A stretch of DNA of 64,000 nucleotides, taken from contig OY821791.1 of assembly GCA_963682175.1 (NCBI GenBank), positions 17,574,542-17,638,541 on the forward strand, given 5' to 3'. The notes under the pieces were generated by a model that was not told where the DNA came from, made no database searches, and saw only the letters and a list, made by a program, of their open reading frames with translations. Origin of the DNA: Triglochin maritima (lineage: Eukaryota > Streptophyta > Magnoliopsida > Alismatales > Juncaginaceae). Numbering within the stretch: the first letter of the stretch is position 1; every line of letters starts with the position of its first letter. Of this stretch, positions 11,300 to 23,603 are shown in pieces. Made by a program: the position numbers and the translations under genes.

Positions 11300-12975
11300 A
11301 GCATTACAACTATGAAAATTGTAAGAATAGTTGGAAAAAGAAATCCATCTTTTTTGTCCTACCTCACTGGCAAACTTTAGAAGTTAGACATTGTATTGTT
11401 ACCATGGATGTGGAAAAAATGTTTGTGATAATATACTGGGAAATCTTTTGAACATACTTTGTAAGAGTAAAGATAGTAATAATGTTAGGCTTGATTTAGT
11501 AGAACTTGACACACCAGCAAAACTAGCACCAGAGCATAAAGGAACCCATAAATTTTTATCACCAACTTGTTGCACACTGCCCAAAAAAGAGAAAATAACT
11601 TTTCATCAACCTCTACACGGTGTCAAAGTTCCACAATAATATTCTTTTGATATAAATAGCCTGGTTTCAATGAAAGATTTGAAACTACTTTGTTTGAAGT
11701 CTCATGATTGTCATGTATTGATCCAGCAGCTTCTGCCTATTTCTATTATATTGATATTGTCAAAGACGTGGGACACTCAATCATCAAACTTATTTTTTTC
11801 TTTAACAGAATTTGTAGCAAAGTATTTAATCCGAACTATATAGATAAGTTGTAGAATGAAGAGGTTGTTACAATATGTCAGTATTTCCCCCATTCTTTTT
11901 GATATTATGGTGCATTTGGTGGTCATCTAGTTTAAGAAAGTAAATTAGTTGGACCGTATTTCTGAAGTGGATGTATCCTTTCGAGCGGTACAATGGTGTG
12001 TTGAAAGGTCATGGTGACAATTGACAGAGGTCTGATGCCAGTATTGTTGAACGTTACATAGCACGGGAGGTTATTGAGTTTTGTAATGAGTACTTGGCTC
12101 ATACAAAAAGTATTGGACTTCCTAAGAATCGTCACGAAGAGAAGGTTGATGGTAAAGGCATACGCAGTGCAAAGTTGATAAGTCCAAAGAGTGAGTATCT
12201 CTTTAAGGTGTAATTTTATGGGTTGTATAATTCTGAAGATGTTTAGCCTTTTCTAGAAAAGAACATGTCCCTAATGAAGGGAATACATCCTACATGCATG
12301 GAATGATCAACAAATAGTTAATGCTCACAATAAAACATTCATTGATTGGTTCAAGAAAACGGTATACAACAGTAACATTTTTAAGACTTTGAAGTGGTTC
12401 GCCTATATGCCTATTCTTGTTGTTACTTCTTATAGTGGTTACGATATCAATGGATACTCGTTTTACACCAAAATGAAAGACGATAAAAGTACAATGCAAA
12501 ATAGGGGGCTCAATTCAGTTGTTGAATCTTTGCATATCTCTAGTTCTAAAGATAAAAATCTTATATATGCTAAGATATGATGCTATGGTCATTGAAAATA
12601 TATAGGTGTTAAATTTCACCCAATTTGATGTGACAATATTTAAATAGAAGTGGGTGGACAATAACAATTACCTTCGGGCTGATGAGTTGGGATTTATTTT
12701 GGTGAACCTTAACAAACCAGGATTCAACGAAGAACATTTTATTTTGGCATCTCAAGCAAAATAGATTTTTTATATAGCAGACCCTTCTGATAATGAATGG
12801 TCAGTCATTTCGAAGGAAAACAATAAATTATTTCTCAAGAAGATGTCCATGATATTGAAGAAATTCTCCAATTTTCAATACAAGTGTCTGAATTGAAGGC
12901 AATCAATGATGATAGAAATGTTGATAACTTACTTATTCGGGAGGATCGTTGTGAAGGAATATGGATCAAAGATCC
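11300..12975 (+). pseudogene. CACTA transposase TNP2, C-terminal part (DUF4218/DUF4216)
   Basis: Continues the TNP2 frame after the nested element. Landmarks: WKKKSIFF..PHW, GKNVCDNILGNLLNI, LVSMKDLKLLCLKSHDCHVL, QQLLPI, FFDIMVHLVV-like text at about 11905-11930, then SIGLPK. DUF4216 follows with FIDWFKK, the open frame 12389-12580 (SGYDINGYSFYTKMKDDKS), W.DNNNYLRADELGF and ILASQAK. Many stops and frameshifts make it non-functional. The order matches intact TNP2 proteins. Confidence 0.8.
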
Positions 12976-13420
12976 TAATAACAAAAGATGAAAAAGAAAA
13001 TCTTATAGCTTAACCAAGAATTTTATTAATTTATGTTAAAAACTCATGAGCTAATTGTTTTTTTTGTTTTTTCAGGTGATTGACTCGCTCCCAAGGATAG
13101 TTTGTTGTTACACCATACACTTGTTGTATAATGACATGTTGTTGATGCATTTTCTAGTTGTTGTTACATTGGTTGTTGTTCATTGCATTTAAGATATATT
13201 GTTAAATTTGGTTTTTGGATTTGCTATTGTACCTCACCTTTTGCTTTAGTTACAATTATTGTGCCATAAATTAAAGTGAATGTGGTGCAACTTATTTTTG
13301 AATGACAGGATAAAATGAGAAATTTATAATAAACCATATTTTGACCCAAAATCAATTTTAAAAACATAACACGTCAGTTTTAACGCTAAAGTCTGACGTC
13401 ACATGTCACTTTTATTTGTT

Positions 13421-13610
13421 TCTTTGGACCATCTTATTTTTTTCAAAAAAATAACAATCATATAAACACACACACACATATATATATGAGGTTCATGTGG
13501 CTATATGAGCATATACAGCCAGCAAGCTGTGAGTGACATGTTTTGTTATGATTTTATTGAAAAGTTTGCAATTTAATCCTTAAGTTTTTGTAAATAAAAA
13601 TGCCATGTAA
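13421..13610. other. AT-rich spacer with (CA)n/(TA)n run
   Basis: Only a short CACACACATATATATA microsatellite at about 13466-13488 is visible; no gene. Confidence 0.6.
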
Positions 13611-14300
13611 AAGCATGTGTGTATAGAATTGTGTCCATTTTTGTCCACGTTGTGTCTAGAATTATGTTCACTCGTGTCCAGAATTGTGACCATTCGTGTC
13701 CTGAATTGTCCAGAATTATGCCCATTCGTGTCCACATATGTCCAGAATGTGTCCAAAGTTGTCCAAATTGTCAACATTGAGTCCGGAATTGTCCAGAATT
13801 GTCCACATGCTGTCCAGAATGTGTTCAGAATTGTCTACATTGTGTCCAAAATTGTGTCCAAATTGTCCACATTGTGTCCAAAATTGTACACATTATGTCT
13901 AGAATTGTGTCCATTCGTGTCCAGATTTGTCCAGAATGTATACAGAATTGTGTCCAAAATTGTTTCCATTCATGTCCAAAATTGTGTCCATTCGTGTCCA
14001 GAATTGTCCAGAATATGTTCAGAATTGCCCATATTGTGTCGAGAGTTGTCTAAAATATGTCTAGAATTGTCCAAAATGTCCATAATTTATCTAAAATTGT
14101 CCATAATTGTGTCTAGAATGTGTCCATTAGGGTCCATATTTGTCCAGAATATGTCCAGCATTATGTCCAAAATTGTGTCCAAAATGTCCAGAATTGTGTC
14201 TAGGATTGTCCAAAACGTCCAGAATTGTCCAGAATGTATCTAAAATTATCCACATTGTGTCCATTCGTGTCTAAAATTGTCTAGAATGTGTCCTCATTGT
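13611..14300. repeat. Degenerate minisatellite, TGTCCAGAATTG-type unit
   Basis: About 690 bp made almost wholly of the phrases GTCCAGAATTGT, GTCCAAAATTGT and GTCCATTCGT in irregular succession. The basic unit is about 12 bp, with 15- and 18-bp variants. Because units tend to be multiples of three, it produces long open frames (for example 13617-14243, Cys/Val/Ile-rich) that are by-products of the repeat rather than genes. It directly abuts the CACTA element at 14370. Confidence 0.85.
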
Positions 14301-14369
14301 GTCGATAACTCTTACCGAACGCATTTACGAATTATATTTTCAGTTCAAAAACTTGTCTGTTCACACATC

Positions 14370-17001
14370 CACTACTAGAATTCAGACATATAGCCACGGT
14401 AGATCTATCCGTCACTGCATATTCCGTGGCTAATTCAGGAATTAGCCACAGATACGTTACATATAGCCACCGAACAAACCCGACCCCCTCAGACTCAACC
14501 CTACTTATTCCAAAATCCCCAAATCACCTCCACCCCAAATCTCCTCTGTCCTTCCCGCTCACCCTCCCAAGATCCCTCCGCGACAACATCCTCCACCACA
14601 TGGCCGTCCTCCACCTCCTCGACTTCAACCTCTCCTCTACCGGCGTGGCTGCTGGAGCGCTGGCTCGTCCCCTTCTCCAATTGGGTTCCCCTCGCCTTCG
14701 CTGTTTGGGCCACCATCGAGGTCAAGTTCCGACCTTTTTGCCTTTTGGGGGATTATTTCTGTTGGGTCGTGTTTGGTTTGGGGTTTGGAGGTTTCGGTTT
14801 GCTGCATTTGGGGAAAAATTTGGTTTTTGGGAATTAATTTTGAGGTTTGGGTTTGGTGCATTTGGAGGAAAAGTAGGGTTTTGGTGGAAAAGGCTTTTAG
14901 ATTCGTGTAGTTCAGTTTTTTTTAGTTTGGTGGTTCAAATGGGTGTTGTTGGAAACATTTGTGAGATTGTGTGTGAAGAGATAGATGAAATTGGGTTAGA
15001 TTTCGTGGGCAAACATTTGTGAGATTGGTTTAATCTTGGAGGATTGTTTGAGTTGGGTTTTGTGTTTTGGTTTTGGCTGCATTTTGTGTTGTGAGGAAAA
15101 TTGTTTTTTTGGGTTTTGGAATCGTGTTTTTGGATTGGTGTTGGTGAATGAGATTTTTAAGTTTAGTGTAGCTTTGTTTGATTACTCCATTTTGGGGATT
15201 GGGTTTGTGTTTTGGATTTGTTTCGGTGCATTTGGGGTTGTGGAGAGTAAAAGATTGTGTTCTTGGTGTGTTGGAATGATATTTGTTTTTGTGATTGATT
15301 TTGGTGAAAAAGCTTTTTAGTTTACTTCGGTTTTCTTACTTTAGGTAGTTGAAATTGATGTGTTGCAAATATTTGAAATGGTATATGCTTAGATGAGTTT
15401 TTTTTGTGTTTGATTGCTTTTGGTGAAAAAGCATTTTAGTTCAGTTTAGTTAAGGACTGACTGAACTTGTGAATTTGTGTGTGAGAAGCTAAAATGAAAC
15501 TGGGTTTTATTGTCACCAAGTAGATTGCTTGATGCATTTTTGAGATTCTGGGGAGAAATTTGAGTTGATTTATCTCTCGCTTTTTTATTAGAAATGCAGA
15601 ATGTATTTTCCTTACTGATCTTCGATATGTATTCTTCTTTTGTAGCCCGTAATACCGGTTGAACCATGTGAATGGCTGAACAAGCTTCTAGCAGATGTTT
15701 GCCCTAAATATATGGAGCCGAGGATCTCCATGAGGTTTTCTTTAACTGTGGAGGCAAGTGCATATATTTCCGCTGATCCTAAAAATTGTTGCTTGCTTAT
15801 CTACCCTACAACCATTCCTTGCCTACTGCAAATTTTTTATTGCTCATCAATGTTTGTTTTTATTTTCAAAGATGCTTGAAGAACCGGAGGCCAAAATAGA
15901 TTGTGAGTTTTTTTTACCTATTATGAAGCTCTTTGGTTTTTGCAACTTTAGAATTTTGACCACAGTAATGTGAAGGTACCTTGGGCTATAGGAAAAAATA
16001 GAGTTGCAGGAGTTTTCTCTTGGGTCCTGCCCTCCTAGCTTGGGACTACAGGGAACACATTGGTATACTTCAGGTGATCAGGTTTGTTTCTAATTTATTT
16101 CAGAACTTATGTTTTCATTTAAATCTATCTTCTTTTTTCAAAAAGATGCATCTGCATTTGCTTAGAATGAATAATCTTAGTTGTGACATTGCATCTGCTT
16201 GGTTAACCATTGATAGCACTTTATGGTTATTGTTATGTACCGATAAAAAAAACTTTAACATTGTTATATACATTTTTTCCAGGTACCATATACCTGAGGA
16301 GTGACTTTATAGAAGCTAGATGTTAATTCAAAGAACCAATGGTGTCTTCAGATAATCAGATCAACAACAACCAGAGCTTAAATGGATGGCACCTGATGAA
16401 GAAGTAATTGTTATTTTTACGAACTTTGGTTTTGAGTTTTGTCTTGTGAACAAGTTGTGATTTATATTAAACTCCCAAGGTATTATAACATTTCTTGTGA
16501 ATGAAAATGAGTTCAACATTGGTATTTGTCAATTTATTTGTCGATTAGGATATTGATTCAGAATGAAATATCAATTTGATTGTGGTTTACAGAGTTATAT
16601 AATTGTGGATGTTGATAAATAGGAATATGTTCATGTTATTAGAATGAATCTAGATATGTTATTAGAATGAATCTAGATATGTTTATAAATATAGGTGTAT
16701 TAGTGATTTATTAAATGCTGAGAATTTATATATTTTTTTCTGAGAAAAACTTTTAGCCACGAGACAAATCCGTCACTAAAGGTCTTAAAATCCGTCACTA
16801 AAGGTCTTTTCCATCCCGCCATTTCTTCCCTCCAAAAAGTATCAGTAACGGTACACATCCGTCACACAATCCGTCGCTGATACCCTATAGTGACGCCAGC
16901 AATAGCCACGGTAAAAATCCGTGGCTGTTGCTCCATAGCGACGGATACTTAGCTACAGCCACGGATAACTACCGTGGCTAAAGGGTAAAACTGTTGTAGT
17001 G
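14370..17001 (+). mobile_element. Complete non-autonomous CACTA with captured gene
   Basis: Starts CACTACTAGAATT and ends AACTGTTGTAGTG, an inverted CACTA terminus. It is flanked by a perfect 3-bp duplication ATC (14367-14369 and 17002-17004), as CACTA elements make. Subterminal TAGCCACGG and its complement occur repeatedly near both ends (14390-14470 and 16750-16985). It has no transposase. The interior holds exons of a host SMP/C2-domain gene (separate entry), so it is a gene-capturing CACTA. Confidence 0.92.
14588..16081 (+). pseudogene. Captured exons of an SMP/C2-domain (NTMC2T6-like) gene
   Basis: Four pieces read in the order of plant synaptotagmin-like SMP proteins, which tether the ER to other membranes and move lipids. 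Piece 1 (about 14642-14720): LLERWLVPFSNWVPLAFAVW, in a different frame from the upstream ATG at 14600. Piece 2 (15646-15753): VEPCEWLNKLLADVCPKYME then RISMRFSLTVE. Piece 3 (about 15870-15899): LKNRRPK. Piece 4 (15992-16081): EKIELQEFSLGSCPPSLGLQ then GTHWYTSGDQ. Introns of 100-930 bp with pyrimidine-rich AG ends remain between them, so genomic DNA was captured, not cDNA. Piece 2 ends at a GC-type donor (GAG|GCAAGT). The domain core and the C2 domains are absent. Function as a protein is unlikely; effects on the parent gene through RNA are possible. Confidence 0.8.
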
Positions 17002-17350
17002 ATCCAAAACCCAAACCTCCCATGTCCATAATTCTCTAGTTCAAAATTTTAATATATTTCCAGAGCTCAATTGAAATATTTGGTACTCTGTTGAATATAT
17101 TTCCAAAGTTAAAAGAAACTCAATAAACTGTTGCCGAACCTTATCGTGCTCACATGCAAAAGGAATCGAGCTTATCGAGCACAACAATCGCATTGGCAGA
17201 TAACAATAGTTAATTGATTTAGATGATGTTTTATTGTTTGAAATTTGGAGAAGCGGTGCAAAAAAAGAAAAGGTAGCGTAAAATTAAATTTTACATTTTT
17301 AAATGTTAAAGATACATGCATAATCAGTTTTGTACTATACTTACTGTCAA

Positions 17351-17390
<40 letters not shown>

Positions 17391-18670
17391 GACAGTTTAG
17401 TCTAACTCTGACCTTGGAACCAAACACGAATTGAATTGGTTGATTCTATACAATTCCAAAACAAACCCAACTCGAGTTCAGATAAAACTTATTCCGACTC
17501 GACAAAATCAATTCAATTTGGTTCGATTTTCTTTTTACCCAATCTAATGTGGATCCTTAACTACAATTATTTAAAACTTACACAATTATTATAATACTCA
17601 ATTTGTATCCTTAAGAGTCTATCTATTCTTCTTCAGATTTGGATTAGTATAATACCCAAAAATAAGTTTCTATTTTTATTTTTTTTAAAAGGTACTTCGA
17701 ATCCTCATAAAAAACAAGAATGAATGTTCACATCCAAATTGGATTTAATTTCAATATCGTAAACTATTGAAGATGTTTATGCAACATTACCACACAACAT
17801 TTTCGATGAAGTAGCGACGGCTGGGTTGCGCCTAAATCGCTCCCAGCTTTGTCATTCCTAATCCCCCCCCCCCCCCCCACTTAATTTAGCTTTAAGTCTA
17901 CTATTGGGATATCATGGACATAGTCATTCTTTCCCTAATTTCTCCCACTTTCGGATATTATATATCTTTCCTGAAATCTATCCAAAATTTTATTAATCTT
18001 TTAATTATTTTTTAAGGTACACTAAAAAAATCTATTAACCATAGGTAGACAACAAGTGAGTTATTTACTTAAAAATCATGTTTAAAATAAAGTGTATAGT
18101 AAACATTTTGCATTTAAATTTGGGTTTTGGCCATGCGTGGTGCCCATTGAAAATTATTCTCATGCATAACAGTTAGTGTGGGACCCACATCCGTTAGGTT
18201 TACGAGGTCAAATGAGTGTGTGATCCACACTAACAAATGTGCATGTGAGTGATTTTAAATACAGAAGATGAGTATCAGTCAATACACAACATCAGTATCA
18301 TGCTAATTTTGATGTTTTCGAATGGTACCCAAGAAAAAAAACCATTTAAATTTTCAAGTCAGGTTCTAGCCTAGGAAATGTATTTATTTGTTTTTGGTAA
18401 AGGGAAATGTACAATGTCTTCCTAAGAAATTTCTAGAATGACTATACACATCTTAAGTAATGTAGTTGTTTAAATAAAACTATTCTTACCGTCCATAAAT
18501 AAATGAATGACAAGAATATGTACAAAAATGAACTCGTCCAATTCTTATTTAATTGGAATGGATCTAGTCCACATTTACCACTATTCAACAACCTAGCCGC
18601 AACAATAATTGAGATTGTCAACAACACGAGGGATATTACCGCCCCCTAGCTACACAACCCATCTTATTTA
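17002..18670. other. AT-rich intergenic DNA
   Basis: No gene or transposon recognised. It contains a pure (AT)n run at 17353-17389 and a 16-base C run at 17863-17878. The C run may be unreliable in length. Confidence 0.6.
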
Positions 18671-19476
18671 GGCGGTGTTTGTGCACAGAAAACCACTGCA
18701 AAATGAATTATGTGGTCAAAGAGAAACCAACAGAAAATAGAAACCACATAGGAAATTAGTTTCACTTTGACCAAGATTCTGTTGTTTGTGCAAGCAACTC
18801 GAATCCATTGGAAAATTAAAAAAATCTGAATTAATCAACTATCATTTACTGAAAATTGATATTATTTGTAAATGTTGTCTATATAAATGTATAACTTTAA
18901 TTTGGAGAATATGTTGTACGTTAAAATTTAAATAGGCGTTACCCAATTTAGTTTAATTTCACTAAAAAATGTGATGTGTGAATTATATATTATATACATA
19001 TTCCTTGTTGAATATCAAATTGATTAATAATAGTATTGTAGTCGTACACTTTTATTTTAGAATTTCATTTTAACAAGTCAATATGAAGTTCAAGATGTAT
19101 TTTTACGTCTAATTTTTATAATCTAGTTTTATAGTATACTTTTGTTACATGCATATTGTCATTATTTTCTAAAAGCTAATTATATTGTTTAGTTTTTAAA
19201 ATGATTTTAATATTTTTGTAGTTCAATTTTTATGTAATAGCAATAAATATTAAATAAGTTTAATAAACATGTACATTTTTTACAACTTTGCTGCACTTTC
19301 CATTGGTTTCCTATGAGGATATCAGAAACTGAGGAAAAATGTTTCAATACATTCTAGATGTTAGATGAAAATATAGAGAATATTTTTCTTTTCAAAGACG
19401 GTTATAAACACTAAGAAAAGTTCTGGTCAAAGAGAAACGATTTTCTTTTCTATCTATCGAGGTGCTGAACACCACA
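18671..19476. mobile_element. Possible PIF/Harbinger-type MITE
   Basis: An 806-bp AT-rich segment bounded by TTA on each side (18668-18670 and 19477-19479). The ends are imperfectly inverted: GGCGGTGTTTGTGCAC on the left and, on the opposite strand of the right end, TGTGGTGTTCAGCAC. The phrase TGGTCAAAGAGAAAC occurs near both ends. TTA is frequent by chance in such AT-rich DNA, so the call is tentative. No protein is encoded. Confidence 0.4.
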
Positions 19477-19599
19477 TTATTATAGACAACAAAAAATGTT
19501 TCTGGAATATTCCGTAGGCATGTTCAATGATATTTATTATAAGTTTTTTTTTTCAAAATAATCATAAAAAAATAAATTGAAAAAATATAAGGCTGAGAA

Positions 19600-20046
19600 A
19601 CTTATTTGACAAAATATGAGGCAAATAAATGACACCACTTGTATTGTTTCTATTACACTAAAATTGGCCCCACAATTGTCATTTTCAGTTTACACATTTA
19701 TTGGAAATGGCATCGTTGATACCATTTCCATTATACAAAAAATGGTATCCGAGATACCGTTTTTACCTAGGATGCAAAATGGGTCCCCAGCCGCTTTCTC
19801 TACTCTTCCCAGCTCCCAATCCTAATCGTTTTCTCCCTCTCTCCGCAAAAAGGAACTCTGAAGGTTAGTTTTTGTTATGGTTTGGATTTTAGTTCCGATA
19901 ATCAATGGAATGCATGTTTAGTGATGATATTGTTTAATTTGTTACGTATGATAGTAGATTGTGTACACTCACAGAAATGAGCTCTGGTACAAGATTTGTA
20001 CTAATTGTTTTCGATGAGATTATTCAATTTAGAGACGACAATCAAT
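19600..20046 (+). mobile_element. MULE 5' fragment, copy 1
   Basis: Matches 21500-21865 almost base for base over its second half (from TTTACACATTTATTG through AGAGACGA.AATCAA). It then ends abruptly at an LTR. It includes the two neighbouring hairpin-forming segments with GGTATC/GATACC described for copy 2. Only untranslated and first coding sequence of the MULE is represented. Confidence 0.55.
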
Positions 20047-21401
20047 TTCGTTACGACCCCTAATTTATCTAATCAATTTTTCCTAATCTCTACTAAATCT
20101 GCAGCGGAAACGATAATTAAACAAGTAGACAAAAGGCAATGCAAATCACAATAAAGACAACAATGTTTATAGAGGTTCGACACCCGACCCGGGTCCTACT
20201 TCCTCTCTTGCAAGCTCCTCGTTCCGCCTACGTCTTCACTATCCTATCCTCGTTCTGGCCCGGGAGATAATGCCTTTTACAACACTCCTTGCCGAGCTTG
20301 ATTTCTTCTTATCATAATACGAGAAGGATGCTTCGGGCTTTCACCGAAACATTTACAATTTGCTTCGGACTTTCACCGAAACCTTTACTTCTTTGACAAC
20401 AATTCGTGAGTGATTCAAACACTCCATAACTTGAGCACACTTTGAGTATGAATAAGATTTGATAACTAAAGTATGTAAGTATAAGCTCTTGAGTGTGTGG
20501 AATGTGATTTTAGGAGGGAGGATTTTTCTCTAGTGTATGTATGACTTTGGAGTAGGAGAGTTGTCTAAATAAGGTATGCGAACCTCTATTTTTAAGCTCC
20601 CAAAGGTTTATAGCCATAAGGGAAGATTTGGTTGAAGTTTGTGTAGGATACACAAAATAGAAACTTAAGTTTAGCAAATATGTCTATACCAGTCGACCGA
20701 CACGGGATCAACGGTCGACCATTTCAATGATGATATTGAAACATTTGAGCCAACTTAAACTACATTCGAACCAAATGGCTATGACTTAACTTTATAGTCG
20801 AACTAAATCTGGGGGCGGTCGACTGTTAAGAGGGTTTTGGCCAGGTCAAAGGTTAATCGGTTTGAACACAAGAAGAAGGTTCGTTCGACCGAAAATAATA
20901 GGCACTTTTGGTGCACAAAATTGTCTACATCTGGTCGACCATCGTCAAGGAATCATTCGACTGGTGGCAAAAAGTATTTTAGGGGTTAGGTGTATGTATG
21001 CGAATACGACCGTTGGATAAAACGACAAGTGCAACAGTCATCCAGATAATGTGGGACAATCAGTCGACTGAAAGGTTAGAGTGGGTCGACCGGTGTAGCT
21101 AGATGAAATCACTATCGGGTAACCATTAACTGGTAGAAACGGTCAAACGGAAAACTCATTTCGGTCGACCGTTCTGCACAGACAAGCAGAGGTTTAGATT
21201 GAGTTATTTTCGACTTAAGTTTGGGTGACCTATTGAAGTCCGAATAATGTGAAATATTGTCTATGACTTCTACGATGAACCTAGTGTGTATGTATGTAAA
21301 TAAGTTTTAACTCTTGTATGTGTCTTGAAATAGCATGATTACATGTCTTGACTTCATTCCATTCTTCCTTGAGTCATGGATTACCTATAGATGTTAGAAC
21401 A
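20047..21401 (-). repeat. Solo or truncated LTR, SIRE-like family
   Basis: Matches the LTR at 25636-26927 along its length: both have the AACCTCTAT..TAAGCTCC TATA region, GGGAAGATTTGGTTGAAG, the palindrome pairs and the end GATGTTAG.ACA. The first bases (TGTGG) are missing or mutated and no 5-bp duplication is evident. It is minus strand by comparison with the element at 23604-26927. It separates the two MULE pieces. Confidence 0.7.
20690..21171. repeat. Array of paired palindromes, 21-22 bp spacing
   Basis: CGGTCGACCG-type ten-mers occur as pairs with starts at 20690/20712, 20742/20763, 20795/20816, 20858/20882, 20932/20954, 21061/21083 and 21140/21162. That is 22 bp in four pairs, 21 in two and 24 in one. 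The DNA between members is not conserved. In element orientation the array is upstream of the TATA region, as in the Copia element at 1951-7013. Confidence 0.8.
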
Positions 21402-21479
21402 ATAAAATATATATGTCATGCATAATTGTGCTACACTACATTTGATTGTAATTAAGATTTTGTTAGTTAAATCATCAAA

Positions 21480-23603
21480 ACACGAATTAAAGCCAAAAAG
21501 AAAACAATTTTTAATTTACACATTTATTGAAAATGGCATTGTGGATACCATTTTCATTATACAGAAAATGGTATCCAAGATACCATTTTTACCTAGGGTG
21601 AGAAATTGGTCGCCAACCCCTTCCTCCCCTCCTCCGAGCTCCCAATCCTAATCGTTTTCTCCCTCTCTCCGGCAAAAAGGAACTCTGAAGGTTAGTTTTT
21701 GTTATGGTTTGGATTTTAGATTTGATAATCAATGGAATGCATGTTTAGTGATTATATTGATTAATTTGTTACGTATGATAGTAGATTTTGTACACCGGTA
21801 GTAATGACCTACGTTACCAGATTTGTACTAATGTTTTCGATGAGATTGTTCAATTTAGAGACGAAAATCAAGAATATGAAGGTGGTTACAGACAAATAAT
21901 GAATGTTACTCTTAGAATGAGATATAATGACTTGTGTGAAAATTTTGTCGAGTTTGTAATTTTCCAAAAGAATCGTTTGATCTGACGTTAACATTCAAGT
22001 GACCACCGTATGAAAAGTATAACTATGCTAATGTATTTGATGATCACAGCATGGAAGTGAAGTTATCTTCATTTGATAGTACGAAGACCGTTGTATTGTT
22101 TGTTCAGAAACAACCAAAATACTATCATACTATCCAAACAAGTCAATTGATTGAGGATTCTTAAGCGATGCCACTGACAAGTAGCCAATATGAAGCAAGG
22201 CCTTCATCCTCTATTCCTCATTCTGTATTTGAGTCATCTCATCACACACCAGTGAATATTGGTAGTTATGAATCAGACAAAGTAGAGTTACAAAATGTGC
22301 AAAGACGGGTTGAAGATGAAGACACTGATGAGACAAATGGTAGTGAAATAGAATGTCAGATGGATGTTCAGGAGATAGACATGGTTGATGTTGATAATAC
22401 ACCATTTCCACAGTTGTAAAACATGTTTCTTCATATGGCAGACACGGTCAATCGAGAACCTTCAGCAGCGTACATGAAGTCGTCATTAGTAATGAATTGT
22501 CGTGATTGCCAGCACTACCATACTTATGGCACTTGCCAGATATAGATCCTAATGAGAATTGAATTCAAGATTCAGGGATTGAGAATGTCGAAAACCAAAT
22601 TTGTGGACTCAATGAAGTTAATAACTTTGAAGACAAACTTGGTTATTGGTTGCATAGAATTTTTTCTACAAAAGAAGATTTTGTAAATCATTTACAAGAA
22701 TTGCACCTACGGAAAAGCGTCCAATTCAAAGTGTTAATGTCTAAGAAGAAGTTATTTATAACTTGTTGTTTGAAGAAAGATTGAGAATGGAGAATACATA
22801 CCTCTTACAATGAAAGGAAATAATGTTTTCAAGTGAAGATATACAGATCTGAACACAATTGTAGTAACGAGAGGCATTTGTACGACCACGTGCAATGTGA
22901 TGCAGGATTAATTTCCAACATGATTCTTGTTGCTATTCGAACAAATATATCACTCTTTGAGAAATTCAAGCATTATGGAAGACCAATTACATCATAGACA
23001 TCAAGTATGATAAAGCTTGGTGCGCTCGAAAGAAAGCATTGGAAAACGAATATGGAGGGACGTGACATTATATCATAATTTAAGACACTTCATGACTAAT
23101 ATTTGCATCAAAATCCTGACACAGTAGTTGAAATTCGAACGACGATGTTAAACCCATTGAGCAGTTTCAGCGGATTTACGGTCTTTACGGCATCCATTCA
23201 AAGTTTCAAATATTGCAGACCAAAAATATTGATGACACATTTTTCAGCAAGTTTTAGGGTATTGTTCTGGTTGCCATGAGCACCGATGCGAACTCTAATT
23301 TAATTTCTTTGGCATTTGTAGTGGTTGAAAAAGTAACTTGAAGCTCATGTCAGTGGTTCTTAAGTATTTTGGCGAGCCGAGTATGCACACAAGAAAGATT
23401 GTGCATTATTACTGATCGATTTTCAGGCCTTAATAATATTGTGTAGACATTGGTTTCCTCCAAATGAGGTTATGTTCACAGATTTTGTTCAAGACAGATG
23501 AACATTAATATGATGAGACATGCTAGATGCTAGAACAAGGAATTACATAACAATTTTTGGTATACCGGTGCGACTCCTAATAAAAAACCTTCAAGATAAG
23601 AAT
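21480..23603 (+). pseudogene. MULE (Mutator-like) transposase remains, copy 2
   Basis: The 5' part carries two hairpin-forming segments (21530-21590). A first frame (21788-21985) and an acidic frame (22168-22419) precede recognisable MULE text read across frames. This is STKEDFVNHLQELHLRKSVQFKV and a C.WRIHTSYNE-like zinc region, then SNMILVAIRTN, KAWCARKKALENEYGG and finally VAMSTDANSNLISLAFVVVE with CIITDRF. These correspond to the DNA-binding segment and the start of the MULE catalytic domain. Stops occur throughout. The rest of the catalytic domain is missing, replaced by the SIRE-like LTR at 23604. Confidence 0.7.

Larger units (their letters stand above)
7590..13420 (+). mobile_element. 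Decayed CACTA (En/Spm) element with TNP2 transposase
   Basis: Defined by a TNP2 transposase pseudogene (8455-12975) and by subterminal motifs: GACGTGGT / ACCACGT repeats at about 7690-7790 on the left and ACGTCAG / CTGACGTCA at about 13370-13400 on the right. Neither CACTA terminus could be read, so the ends are approximate. The coding sequence is interrupted at about 9846-11294 by another element; the TNP2 frame continues on both sides. Confidence 0.7.

Noticed and set aside
13617..14243. 208-codon open frame as a Cys-rich protein gene
   Set aside because: It is entirely explained by the minisatellite, which gives long frames in more than one phase.
14426..15022. 198-codon frame as a gene
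   Set aside because: The recognisable exon text (ERWLVPFSNWVPL) lies in another frame; this frame is a shadow inside the CACTA element.
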